Source: Bacillota bacterium
Lineage (GTDB): Bacteria; Bacillota; Clostridia; Acetivibrionales; JAFADI01
Direction: 5' to 3'
NCBI GenBank assembly: GCA_023424965.1
Contig: JAFADI010000049.1
Coordinates: 23,290-87,289, forward strand
Length of the DNA stretch: 64,000 bases
Shown here: positions 1 through 7,570 of the stretch, piece after piece
Layout of the letters: each line of letters begins with the position of its first letter
Numbering within the stretch: position 1 is the first letter of the stretch
Position numbers and translations under genes: made by a program
Notes under the pieces: model-generated
Database searches by the model: none
The model's input: the letters and a program-made list of their open reading frames with translations, nothing else
Told to the model about the DNA's origin: nothing

Positions 1-780
1 GACCGCCGCCTGCCGGATGGAAACCGTCTTGTGTCCCCGGTAGTAATACGCGGTATTGGCGATCCTTAGAATTTCATAAGAAAAAGCCACATCCTTCTCA
101 ATAATCCGTGATATTTCTTCGAACCCCGTATCATTGCTTTCAAGCAGCTTGATGAGCTTGATGTGGTTCATCTTGGCCGGAGGTATTCCTTTTGAAGCGG
201 TAACCACGGGTCTGGAAAAATAGTAGCCTTGAAAAAGTTCATATCCGGCCCTGGCGGCAAACTCAAATTCCTCGTGGGTCTCAATCTTCTCCGCAAGAAA
301 CTTTATTTTCCCGTTCCTCAATTTCTCAACCACATTTCTTCTTTCATCCGCCGTCGCGGTTAAACGGAAATCCACTTTGACCACGTCGGCAATTTCTATG
401 AAAGCCTCATACCCGGGTCTGAATACAAAATCATCAAGAGCGATGGTATACCCTTCCGCTTTAAGGCTTTTGCACGCAGCCACCACCTGGGGGCTGGGTT
501 CGATATCCTCCAGCACCTCCACCACGATCTGCTCCTTGGGAAACAACGTGGCCACCTGGTTTAACAGCATCTTCTCCGTAAAGTTGATAAAGGCCTTTTT
601 CTTGCCCGATATCTCACCTACGTCCATGGACAAAAAACCGGCCGCCATGACGTTGGAAGTGGCTACATCGCCGTCATTGAAGCTGTAGCCGTCATGCCCC
701 TCTTCCCTGTAAAGAAGTTCATAGCCGTAAAGCTTGTTCCTCCGGTTAAAAATCGGTTGTCTGGCAAATAGCAAAGCCAT
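1..780 (-). CDS. HDOD/EAL-domain signalling protein (3' part cut by window edge)
   Basis: The visible 260 codons start with MALLFARQPIFNRRNK, the usual opening of YuxH-type proteins that join a degenerate EAL domain to an HDOD (modified HD-GYP) domain. EAL-like pieces are visible: EVLEDIEP in place of the EAL signature, ALDDF, VKVD and AEKIET. From about residue 205 the sequence turns into the start of HDOD (KLIKLLESN, SYEILRIANTA). The frame is open to base 1, so the C-terminus lies outside. Several metal ligands of true c-di-GMP phosphodiesterases appear altered, so catalysis is doubtful; a signalling or adaptor role is inferred. A GGGGAGG ribosome binding site 9 bases upstream supports the ATG. 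Confidence 0.8.
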   Translation of the reverse strand, partial: MALLFARQPIFNRRNKLYGYELLYREEGHDGYSFNDGDVATSNVMAAGFLSMDVGEISGKKKAFINFTEKMLLNQVATLFPKEQIVVEVLEDIEPSPQVVAACKSLKAEGYTIALDDFVFRPGYEAFIEIADVVKVDFRLTATADERRNVVEKLRNGKIKFLAEKIETHEEFEFAARAGYELFQGYYFSRPVVTASKGIPPAKMNHIKLIKLLESNDTGFEEISRIIEKDVAFSYEILRIANTAYYYRGHKTVSIRQAAV

Positions 781-1146
781 GCCGCCCAGCCTCCCCAACT
801 GCTGTTTCTGCCTCCAGGCAAAGAAAAAGCCAACAATTATAAATTAATTGCTGGCAGGGTGCATTTCCGGCTTAAAGTTTCAAGGATATGTTTCTGAAAA
901 ATTTATGCTGTTTAACTGCTGTAAAATGACTGTTTATATTGGTACCCGGCAAATACTTTTCTTAATCCACCCAGCCTGAAAATATCATATCCTATCGGGA
1001 TGGAATTTGAAAACCGGACAATAACCCTTTTTCCAAATTTACATACCTTTTCCATGCATCTGGAATCACTTTATCTACATTTTTCGCAGTTTTTCTTCAT
1101 TTTACGATATTATTCTTTGCGTATACAGATATATCCATTTCCCCTT
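781..1146. other. Intergenic region without a recognisable gene
   Basis: This 366-base AT-rich gap separates the histidine kinase stop from the HDOD/EAL gene start, both on the minus strand. A TATAAT-like -10 lies about 60 bases upstream of the HDOD/EAL start but has no convincing -35 partner. No terminator, riboswitch or small gene could be supported; the short open frames on the plus strand have no ribosome binding site. Confidence 0.4.
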
Positions 1147-2295
1147 TTAGCTTTTCCCAAGGGGCAATTCAAACACAAAGGTTGTACCTTTATCTTTTTC
1201 GGAAGTGAAGCCTACATGGCCCCCCAGGTACTTCTCTCCCAGAAGCTTCATGCTGTAAGTTCCTATTCCGCGTCCACTGCCTTTGCTGGAATAGGAGCGC
1301 TTGAAAATCTGTAGTTGAGCCTCCCTGGGCATATGCTGCCGGTTATTTACGCCAAATTCGACATAGCCTGCCTTCTTTCGCACCCACAGGCTCACAGTCT
1401 CCTCTTCGGAAGCTTCAACGGCATTTTTCAGCATGTTGCTGACGATGCGCCTTACCAGCACAACATCGCTGGTAACGGCAACATCCTCATGACACCGAAC
1501 ATCAATGGGGCAGCGCACAGCCTCATTCTTTTGACAGAATTCCGCCAGTTTGGTGACCAGCTCTTTTGCCGAAAAGGTCGTCATGTTCAGCTCAAGCTTT
1601 CCGTTTTCGGCAGCGATCAGATCCCTCTGGCTGTGTATTTCATCGATCAGAATGTCCATCGCCTCGGCAGCGTATGCCGACAGCTCCTGAACCTCCGCCG
1701 GGTCCGCCGTCTCTCCCATGATTTCAACAAAGCCTTTTACGGCTCCCGAGGTGTTCAACAGGTCATGAAAGAAGATCTGTTCAAACACTTGCTTTCTCTT
1801 CTCTTCACTGATATCCCTCACAATGAACAGGGTGTACTCGTCATGTCCGTCTCCTGCCGGTATGGCATAAACGGAAAGCTCAAAGCTTTTTGCCCTATCG
1901 TCTCTTTCCGTGGTAAGAAGGCATTCTTTTGATACGGGCTTCTTTGTCTTCTGGGACTCCAGAATTGCAAGAACGGCTCCGCAAACGCTGCAGTTTTCCG
2001 TGGTTCCGCAGCCTCCCGGCGTCCTGGCCGAATGTATGCAGTCCAGCGCTTCTCCGGGCCGCAGGCCCAGGATATCCGACTGTGAGGCAAGTCCCAGCAT
2101 CTCAAGCATAACATTGTTTGAATAGATGATTTGCCTTTCTTTGTTTAGAATAAGTACGATGTAAGGAATAATGTCAAAAAGGTCGGGCATCAGATTCTGC
2201 TTTCTTGCCCGCTCCGCCTGAGATAAAATGATTTCGTCCGCCAACCGCACGGCAGGCGCAAATTGAGTTTCAAAATTTCCAGTCAAATCAGCCAT
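1147..2295 (-). CDS. Soluble PAS-domain sensor histidine kinase
   Basis: 382 residues with no membrane segment, so a cytoplasmic sensor is inferred. Order: short N-terminal helix, PAS domain (about residues 40-170) carrying a cysteine-rich insert with CGTTENCSVCG, then a dimerisation/phosphotransfer helix with FFHDLLN containing the likely phospho-histidine, then an HATPase domain with NMLKNAVEA (N box), GRGIGTY (G box) and KGTTFVFELP at the end. The PAS cysteines suggest redox, metal or haem sensing, as in similar clostridial kinases; that is inference. The response regulator gene lies just downstream, its codons beginning about 25 bases after this start on the same strand reading from 2916; the two genes form a pair. 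A GGGGAGAG ribosome binding site supports the ATG. Confidence 0.85.
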   Translation of the reverse strand: MADLTGNFETQFAPAVRLADEIILSQAERARKQNLMPDLFDIIPYIVLILNKERQIIYSNNVMLEMLGLASQSDILGLRPGEALDCIHSARTPGGCGTTENCSVCGAVLAILESQKTKKPVSKECLLTTERDDRAKSFELSVYAIPAGDGHDEYTLFIVRDISEEKRKQVFEQIFFHDLLNTSGAVKGFVEIMGETADPAEVQELSAYAAEAMDILIDEIHSQRDLIAAENGKLELNMTTFSAKELVTKLAEFCQKNEAVRCPIDVRCHEDVAVTSDVVLVRRIVSNMLKNAVEASEEETVSLWVRKKAGYVEFGVNNRQHMPREAQLQIFKRSYSSKGSGRGIGTYSMKLLGEKYLGGHVGFTSEKDKGTTFVFELPLGKS

Positions 2296-2319
2296 TGTAA
2301 ATCAACTCTCCCCTAAAGT

Positions 2320-2916
2320 TCATTTAAACGCTTCATAGGCTCTCATAAATTTTTCCGCGTTATCCCTATCACCGGTCAGAAAATATGTTCTGCCCAGCAA
2401 ATGATATATTTCCGGGTTGGAAGGATCTTTCAAAAACGCCTGCTTCAGATATGCCAGCGCCTCCTCCGGCCTGCCGCCCTCCAGTTCCTTTTCGGCCGCC
2501 TGCAGGCAATCCGGTCCTCCGCCAGAGACGCCTTCTTTTCCCTCTTCTCCTCCAAAGATCTGCTGCTCGATTTTACCGATCAATTCCTTGAATTTATCCA
2601 TGGTAAAGGGCTTCTGAAGATATGCCACGGCTCCCATCTGCGTACACTCCACCGCATTTTTCACCGTGGCGTAGGCCGTAGTTATTACAACAGGAGTCAT
2701 AATGCCGTTTTGCAGCATCCACCGGAAAACCTCCGTGCCGCTCATAAAGGGCATCTTTATATCAAGAAACATCACATCGTATTTCTCCGTTTTGAGCAGT
2801 TCTACCGCCTGGGTGCCTCTTCCGGCCGTTGTCACCGAATATCCCCGCTGCTCCAGGCATTTGGCCAATAATATCCTGCTGGATTTTGTATCATCCACCA
2901 CAAAGGCCTTTTTCAA
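2320..2916 (-). CDS. Response regulator: receiver plus TPR domain
   Basis: 198 residues. A CheY-like receiver fills the N-terminal two thirds: acidic VVDDTKSS, phospho-acceptor Asp in DVMFLDIKMP, conserved Thr/Ser region VVITTAYAT and Lys in LQKPFTMD. The C-terminus has a tetratricopeptide-like stretch (EALAYLKQAFLKDPSNPEIYH) in place of a DNA-binding domain, so output by protein contact is inferred. I chose the TTG at 2916 because GGAGG lies 9 bases before it and the protein then begins LKKAFVVDD; the upstream ATG at 2949 has no ribosome binding site. It is transcribed before the histidine kinase at 1147-2295, its probable partner, with a 24-base gap. Confidence 0.85.
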   Translation of the reverse strand: MKKAFVVDDTKSSRILLAKCLEQRGYSVTTAGRGTQAVELLKTEKYDVMFLDIKMPFMSGTEVFRWMLQNGIMTPVVITTAYATVKNAVECTQMGAVAYLQKPFTMDKFKELIGKIEQQIFGGEEGKEGVSGGGPDCLQAAEKELEGGRPEEALAYLKQAFLKDPSNPEIYHLLGRTYFLTGDRDNAEKFMRAYEAFK

Positions 2917-2990
2917 TCTTTCCGTCCTCCATGTCAATAGTAATTCCATGCGTTGTGAAACTGTACAACTTAATTTTATACTTCTTGTTT

Positions 2991-4883
2991 CTACTTTGCA
3001 ATCAGGATAGGTACCGCCACCCTGTCCTTGACTCTGTTTGAAGTTATTCCGAAAATCAGGTCCTTAATCCCCTTGTGGCCGTGAGAGCCGAAGATTGCGA
3101 TATCCGCCCCGTTTTTCCTTATCATTTCAGCCAGGGTTTTGACGGTATTTCCATACCCTATCTCAAAGCTCACATTCGTGACACCGATTTTTCTCAGCTC
3201 TTCCGCGTACCTGCTCAACCGTTCCCTGTCCTGCTTTGTCTCTACGTCCTCGATTTCACTTCCGTAAACGCTGGCACCCGCGCTCTCAATCACATGCATA
3301 AGCAGGACGGAAGAGGTATCCCTTGCGATTCCCACGGCATAGGACAGAATCTCCGCGTCGCTGCCGGTAAAGTCCAGGGCCACGGCAATCCTTTTAAAGG
3401 GTGCAATTTCCTTGACTACGGGCATAATGCCCTCTCCATGGATATTCGCTTCCCTCTTTTTGAGTCCTCTGCCTCCGTATATCCTTACAAAAACAGGCTC
3501 AAAAACGATATATGCCAGCAATGCGCCCAGAAAAACGCTGATGCAGAGGACAGCGGCACTGACAAGCAGGTTGGAGCCCTCTCCCGTCACCAGGTCCCCT
3601 AAAGTATCGATGACCAGCTTGATGTTCAGTGCCATGATGACGGTGGCAATGAGCCACGAAAGGGCTTTGACCCAGGAGGGCACCGCAAAATTCTTCATAA
3701 GCAGCCTGTCGCTCACAAAATGAATCAGCGGCACTACGGCAAAGGACAGCTGCATGCTCAGGATGACCTGGCTCAGCACCAGCAGCCATCCCGTAGAGGC
3801 CTCGCCGAAATACACGATCACCACCAGGGCGGGTATGATGGCCAGCAGCCTGGTTACAAGCCTCCGGACCCAGGGCTGGAGGCGGATGTTGATGAAGCCC
3901 TCCATAATGATCTGTCCCGTAAGTGTGCCCGTGATGGTGGAGGCCTGGCCGGAGGCGATTAAAGCCACGGCAAAGAGCACGGGGGCGAGGGTAGTTCCCA
4001 AAATGGGCTCCAGCAGTTGGTGTGCCTTCTGTATTTCATCCACGCCCATGTTTCCCGTCCTGTGGAATACCGCCGCCGCCATTACCAGAATGGCCGCATT
4101 CACAAAAAAAGCCAGATTCAGCGCTACCACCGAGTCCAATATGTTGAATTTGATGGCCTGCCTTATTCCTGCATCGTTTCGTTCAATGTTTCTGGACTGC
4201 ACCAGAGAAGAGTGGAGGTACAGGTTGTGGGGCATTACCGTGGCTCCCAGGATGCCGATGGCGATAAACAGCGCTCCCTCTCCCGGCAGGGACGGGATAA
4301 AGCCCTTTGCCACAAGCCCGTAATCAGGCTTCGACAGCAGGATTTCCACCAGAAAGCTCAGGCCGATGATGGAGATCAGTCCCACCACAATGGCCTCCAG
4401 CTTTCTGACGCCGAATTTCTGAATAAACAATATGATAAAGGTATCCAGCGCAGTGATAATGACCCCGTAAGCCAGGGGGATGTGAAACAAAAGCTGGAGG
4501 CCGATGGCAGAGCCCAGGACCTCCGCCAGGTCCGTCGCTATGATTGCCAGTTCGGTAAGTATCCATAAAATGTAGTTTATACCCTTTTTATAATGAGCAG
4601 CACAGGCCTGTGCCAGGTCCATCCCCGTGACGATTCCCAGCCTTGCACTGAGGCTCTGTAAAAGAACGGCCATCAGATTGGACATGAGCAATACCCAGAT
4701 GAGGGCATAGCCGAACTGGCTTCCTCCCGCAATGTCCGTGGCCCAGTTTCCCGGGTCCATATAGCCTATGCTTACCAGGTATGCAGGCCCCACAAAGGCG
4801 ATCAGCCTTTTAAAAAGATTATACTGCTTTGGTATCTGGACCGTGGCGTTGATTTCAGATAAAGATTTCCCATTGCTCTTCAT
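2991..4883 (-). CDS. mntH: Nramp-type Mn/Fe transporter fused to a universal stress domain
   Basis: 630 residues. The first roughly 440 are an Nramp (MntH) proton-coupled divalent metal transporter with the TM1 metal-binding signature DPGNWATDI and the TM6 signature MPHNLYLHSS. Residues about 490-630 form a universal stress protein domain (IAVALDFTGSD start, GSHGHKGI ATP-loop-like motif, VPILIAK end). Typical MntH is about 420 residues, so this is a fusion; a regulatory or nucleotide-sensing role of the tail is inferred. It is transcribed as a single gene from its own upstream region; GGAGG lies 6-7 bases before the ATG. Mn2+ or Fe2+ as substrate follows from the family, not from anything unique here. 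Confidence 0.93.
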   Translation of the reverse strand: MKSNGKSLSEINATVQIPKQYNLFKRLIAFVGPAYLVSIGYMDPGNWATDIAGGSQFGYALIWVLLMSNLMAVLLQSLSARLGIVTGMDLAQACAAHYKKGINYILWILTELAIIATDLAEVLGSAIGLQLLFHIPLAYGVIITALDTFIILFIQKFGVRKLEAIVVGLISIIGLSFLVEILLSKPDYGLVAKGFIPSLPGEGALFIAIGILGATVMPHNLYLHSSLVQSRNIERNDAGIRQAIKFNILDSVVALNLAFFVNAAILVMAAAVFHRTGNMGVDEIQKAHQLLEPILGTTLAPVLFAVALIASGQASTITGTLTGQIIMEGFINIRLQPWVRRLVTRLLAIIPALVVIVYFGEASTGWLLVLSQVILSMQLSFAVVPLIHFVSDRLLMKNFAVPSWVKALSWLIATVIMALNIKLVIDTLGDLVTGEGSNLLVSAAVLCISVFLGALLAYIVFEPVFVRIYGGRGLKKREANIHGEGIMPVVKEIAPFKRIAVALDFTGSDAEILSYAVGIARDTSSVLLMHVIESAGASVYGSEIEDVETKQDRERLSRYAEELRKIGVTNVSFEIGYGNTVKTLAEMIRKNGADIAIFGSHGHKGIKDLIFGITSNRVKDRVAVPILIAK

Positions 4884-4950
4884 AGATTGCCTCCTAGATT
4901 TCCACTGCGTTATTTATACCAATCTGCAATGCTTATAAACCTATATTTTC

Positions 4951-4978
4951 CCCACCAAATAAATTCATTTATTGTGGG
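4951..4978. promoter_or_regulatory. Inverted repeat upstream of mntH, candidate operator
   Basis: CCCAC (4951-4955) and AATAAAT (4958-4964) are mirrored by ATTTATT (4967-4973) and GTGGG (4974-4978), with a two-base asymmetry. It lies 70-95 bases upstream of the mntH start, just beyond an extended -10-like TGGTATAAA (minus strand, around 4912-4920). A metal-responsive repressor site is a guess from position alone. Confidence 0.3.
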
Positions 4979-5102
4979 AATTTTATGTAACGCAGCCAGA
5001 AAAAAAAGCATATATTGCTCATGGGAAAGATTTTTTCCCGCGGCTTTTTTTATAAAAGTCCCGTACGGTTGGATTCCAGAGCAGAGAAGGAAGGTATGTC
5101 CT

Positions 5103-5183
5103 ATGCGTATCAAATATATTTATAAAGGCACCGTAGGAAGTGTCCTTGTGGCCCTTGCCATACTTAGCTTTTTTTATAAATGA
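5103..5183 (+). CDS. Putative 26-residue single-pass membrane peptide
   Basis: The peptide starts MRIKYIYKG, continues as a hydrophobic segment (about residues 11-24) and ends FFYK: a basic N-terminus plus one membrane helix. AAGGAAGG lies 8 bases before the ATG, and a strong terminator follows 22 bases after the stop, so promoter-side, start and end are consistent with a real mini-gene between two minus-strand genes. I do not recognise the family. The length equals that of SpoVM but the conserved proline and amphipathic pattern are missing. Small transporter-associated peptides or type I toxins are other options. Confidence 0.4.
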   Translation: MRIKYIYKGTVGSVLVALAILSFFYK

Positions 5184-5204
5184 ATGGGAACCTGTAAAAT
5201 AGAG

Positions 5205-5241
5205 AAAAGACATGTCGGTCCTGAATTGACATGTCTTTTTT
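5205..5241. terminator. Bidirectional intrinsic terminator
   Basis: GACATGTC (5209-5216) pairs with a second GACATGTC (5228-5235); the stem is flanked by AAAA on the left and TTTTTT on the right, so it can stop both the plus-strand mini-gene and the minus-strand nif transcript ending at 5263. Confidence 0.8.
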
Positions 5242-5262
5242 CTGCAAAGGCGCGGTTTATCC

Positions 5263-6093
5263 TTAAACGGGCCGCATAAGGGCAGGGATGTGCCTGGAAT
5301 GAATGATTTTCGACAGTTCTTTTTGCATTTCTTTTATAAAATCCAGATCCAATTCCTTGAAAAACCCCAGACATTCCCTGGAAGCGCCTAAAAACTGAAG
5401 GAAATCGCAGTTTCCGGCCCTTTCCCCCATACCCCCGATGGTGCAATCGATATATTCCGCTCCCGCTTTGGCGGCAGCGATGGAATTGGCCGTCGCCATC
5501 CCCAGGTCGTTGTGGGCGTGAAACTCAATCCCCATGTCCAGAACCCTTCGGATGCTTTTGATATCCCGCCTGATCCTCTGTCTTTGCAGTATTCCCACCG
5601 TATCCGCATACCTTACCCGTTTGACTCCTTCAAGAAAAGCGAAGGCCATGATCTGCATGATATACCTGAAATCGGCCCGGGACGCATCCTCCAAGCCCAC
5701 GGTTACCTCAAAGCCCTTATCCCTGGCAAAGCTTATGCACCTGCGCATGTTGTCCAGCACCCACGGACGGTCTTTCCCCAGCTTGGCGCTTATCTGGATA
5801 TCCGAGGCAGGCACTGACACGTGGATGATATCCACGCCGCAGTCCATGGAATGCTTCAGGTCGTTGATGCTCATCCGGTTCCATGCGGATATTTTGCATT
5901 TCAGGCCCTGCTGTACGATTTTCTGTATGCTTTTTTTCTCTTCACCCTCCATGGCCGGAATGCCCGCCTCAATCTGGTATACGCCCATTTTTTCCAGTAT
6001 TTTTGCGATCTCCAGCTTTTCACCGCTGCCCAGGGCTATACCCGCCCGCTGCTCGCCATCTCTCAGGGTGGTGTCCACAATCCGCACGCCCAT
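5263..6093 (-). CDS. nifV: Homocitrate synthase, catalytic subunit (NifV alpha type)
   Basis: 276 residues forming the catalytic TIM barrel of the isopropylmalate/homocitrate synthase family: IVDTTLRDGEQRAG near the N-terminus, FHAHNDLGMATAN (metal-binding His pair) and GGMGERAGN. It condenses acetyl-CoA with 2-oxoglutarate to homocitrate, the organic part of FeMo-cofactor. The protein ends after the barrel, about 100 residues short of a one-chain NifV; the missing C-terminal portion is found in the neighbouring upstream gene (6126-7190). This is the arrangement of C. pasteurianum nifV-omega/nifV-alpha. Last gene of the nif run; GGAGAGGAGG precedes the ATG. Confidence 0.92.
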   Translation of the reverse strand: MGVRIVDTTLRDGEQRAGIALGSGEKLEIAKILEKMGVYQIEAGIPAMEGEEKKSIQKIVQQGLKCKISAWNRMSINDLKHSMDCGVDIIHVSVPASDIQISAKLGKDRPWVLDNMRRCISFARDKGFEVTVGLEDASRADFRYIMQIMAFAFLEGVKRVRYADTVGILQRQRIRRDIKSIRRVLDMGIEFHAHNDLGMATANSIAAAKAGAEYIDCTIGGMGERAGNCDFLQFLGASRECLGFFKELDLDFIKEMQKELSKIIHSRHIPALMRPV

Positions 6094-6125
6094 GGTTCTT
6101 CCTCCTCTCCGCCGTTCCAGGCCCC

Positions 6126-7190
6126 TTACAGCCCCGATGCATTTTCTCTGCCGAAAAGCTTCAATATCTCCTCGTCCTTCAGGTCCCTTTTCAGCTTTAT
6201 GCTTTCCTCTCTTATACTCTTTAAGATGTCGGGCAGCTCCTCCTCTTTGAAATCCACCCCCAGATCGGTGAATTTTTTTGCCACCGATTTTCTCCCTGAA
6301 TGCTTGCCGATGGCAAGACTTCTCTTCTGTCCCACCAGGCCGGGGTCAAAGGGCTCGTAAGTGCTCGGGTCCTTTTCGATGCCGTCGGCATGGATGCCGG
6401 ATTCATAGCTGAAAATGTTTTCCCCGATGATCGCTTTTCCTTTGGGGATATGGACTCCCGTCATCCGCACAAACTGTTCCGTAAGCTGCGGCAGCACCTT
6501 GAGGTTTATTCCCGCATCCGCATTCATGAGAATTCTGGCCGCCGTCAAGACCTCTTCCAGGGGCGCATGCTTTTCAAACCTCCCAAAGCCCATAAAAGAC
6601 AGGGCCAGGCAGTCCATGCCGGCGGCCATGCCTTCCAGCGCCACCGCCGTGGCATTATAACAGCCGTCAAGGGGACAAACCTCCATGGCTGTCCCCCAGT
6701 TCTTCCTTATTCTTTCCGCCAGCTTGGTCCAATGGGTGCTCAGACACCTTTCCAGGCCGGTTATCCGTATCCTCTGTATTCTCCCGTCCGGTGCGGGGGC
6801 TTTGTTTTTTGCGGCCGCATACAATTCGCCCAGGCTCCTCAGCCTGAATTCCACCGTCAGCTCCAATCCGCTCTCCCAAAGCTCCCCATGGCTTTCAAGC
6901 TCCTTGAACAGCCCTTCACCCATGATCACCCTCCGTATCTTGCCGCTGCCTACGTGCCTGTAATCCTCACTACTCTCAACCCTGAGTAAAAAATCAATGC
7001 CGGAAGGCAGCCTGCCCATCTTTTTCGCGGCCTCGGGAGTTATTTCAATAAGGTCTACCCCCAACTCCTTCAGTGTCCAGCAAAAATTTATGATGTCCAG
7101 CCGGCTGATGCGCCTTTTCTGCAAGTTGATTCCGGGGATCGTCCTGTCGGTGATTTCAACCCGTTTGTTTTTATCCAGTTTAATCGCCAT
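6126..7190 (-). CDS. nifV: Homocitrate synthase, second subunit (NifV omega type)
   Basis: 354 residues. The N-terminal part is a degenerate barrel: ITDRTIPGINLQ stands where active enzymes have the DTTLRDGEQ motif, so it is probably not catalytic alone. The C-terminal part carries the region missing from the other NifV chain: NIFSYESGIHADGI, YEPFDPGLVGQKR and GKHSGRKSV. Partnership with the 5263-6093 product is therefore expected. ATG at 7190 was chosen because TGAGGTG sits 6 bases upstream; the GTG at 7199 overlaps that site. It lies 32 bases before nifV alpha on the same strand. Confidence 0.9.
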   Translation of the reverse strand: MAIKLDKNKRVEITDRTIPGINLQKRRISRLDIINFCWTLKELGVDLIEITPEAAKKMGRLPSGIDFLLRVESSEDYRHVGSGKIRRVIMGEGLFKELESHGELWESGLELTVEFRLRSLGELYAAAKNKAPAPDGRIQRIRITGLERCLSTHWTKLAERIRKNWGTAMEVCPLDGCYNATAVALEGMAAGMDCLALSFMGFGRFEKHAPLEEVLTAARILMNADAGINLKVLPQLTEQFVRMTGVHIPKGKAIIGENIFSYESGIHADGIEKDPSTYEPFDPGLVGQKRSLAIGKHSGRKSVAKKFTDLGVDFKEEELPDILKSIREESIKLKRDLKDEEILKLFGRENASGL

Positions 7191-7227
7191 CGCACGCACC
7201 TCACATTAACGGTGTTCACACGCCGTC

Positions 7228-7539
7228 CTACTTGATTTCAAGCCGCTCCACCTTCAGACCGTTTTCAAAATGGGACTCCACAATTTCCGGCACATCCTCC
7301 GCCGCCACCTCCTTATACCACACACCTTCCGGATACACCATCACAACGGGTCCGGAGCTGCATATCCCAAAGCAGCCCGTGTTGGTGATCATGACTTCAT
7401 CGCTGAGCTCCCTGGTTTCTATTTCCTCCATAAAAGCCTGAACGATTCCCACCGCATCCTTTGAACAGCAATACCCCTTCTGCTGTCCATTGATCCTTGA
7501 ACTGGTACAGACAAATACATGGTACTTGGGTTTTTTCAT
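7228..7539 (-). CDS. Thioredoxin-fold [2Fe-2S] ferredoxin of the nif cluster
   Basis: 103 residues, closely matching the 2Fe ferredoxin of C. pasteurianum that sits in its nif cluster and interacts with the nitrogenase MoFe protein. The four known cluster ligands are present at the same numbers: Cys11 (FVCTSS), Cys24 (GYCCSK), Cys56 and Cys60 (GCFGIC). The extra non-ligand Cys14 of the C. pasteurianum protein is a Ser here, and an extra Cys25 follows Cys24. The conserved VVMVYPEGVWY follows. It sits between nifN-B and nifV omega, 31 bases after nifN-B. Confidence 0.93.
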   Translation of the reverse strand: MKKPKYHVFVCTSSRINGQQKGYCCSKDAVGIVQAFMEEIETRELSDEVMITNTGCFGICSSGPVVMVYPEGVWYKEVAAEDVPEIVESHFENGLKVERLEIK

Positions 7540-7570
7540 AAATCCGCCTCCAATAAATTTATATTTTATT

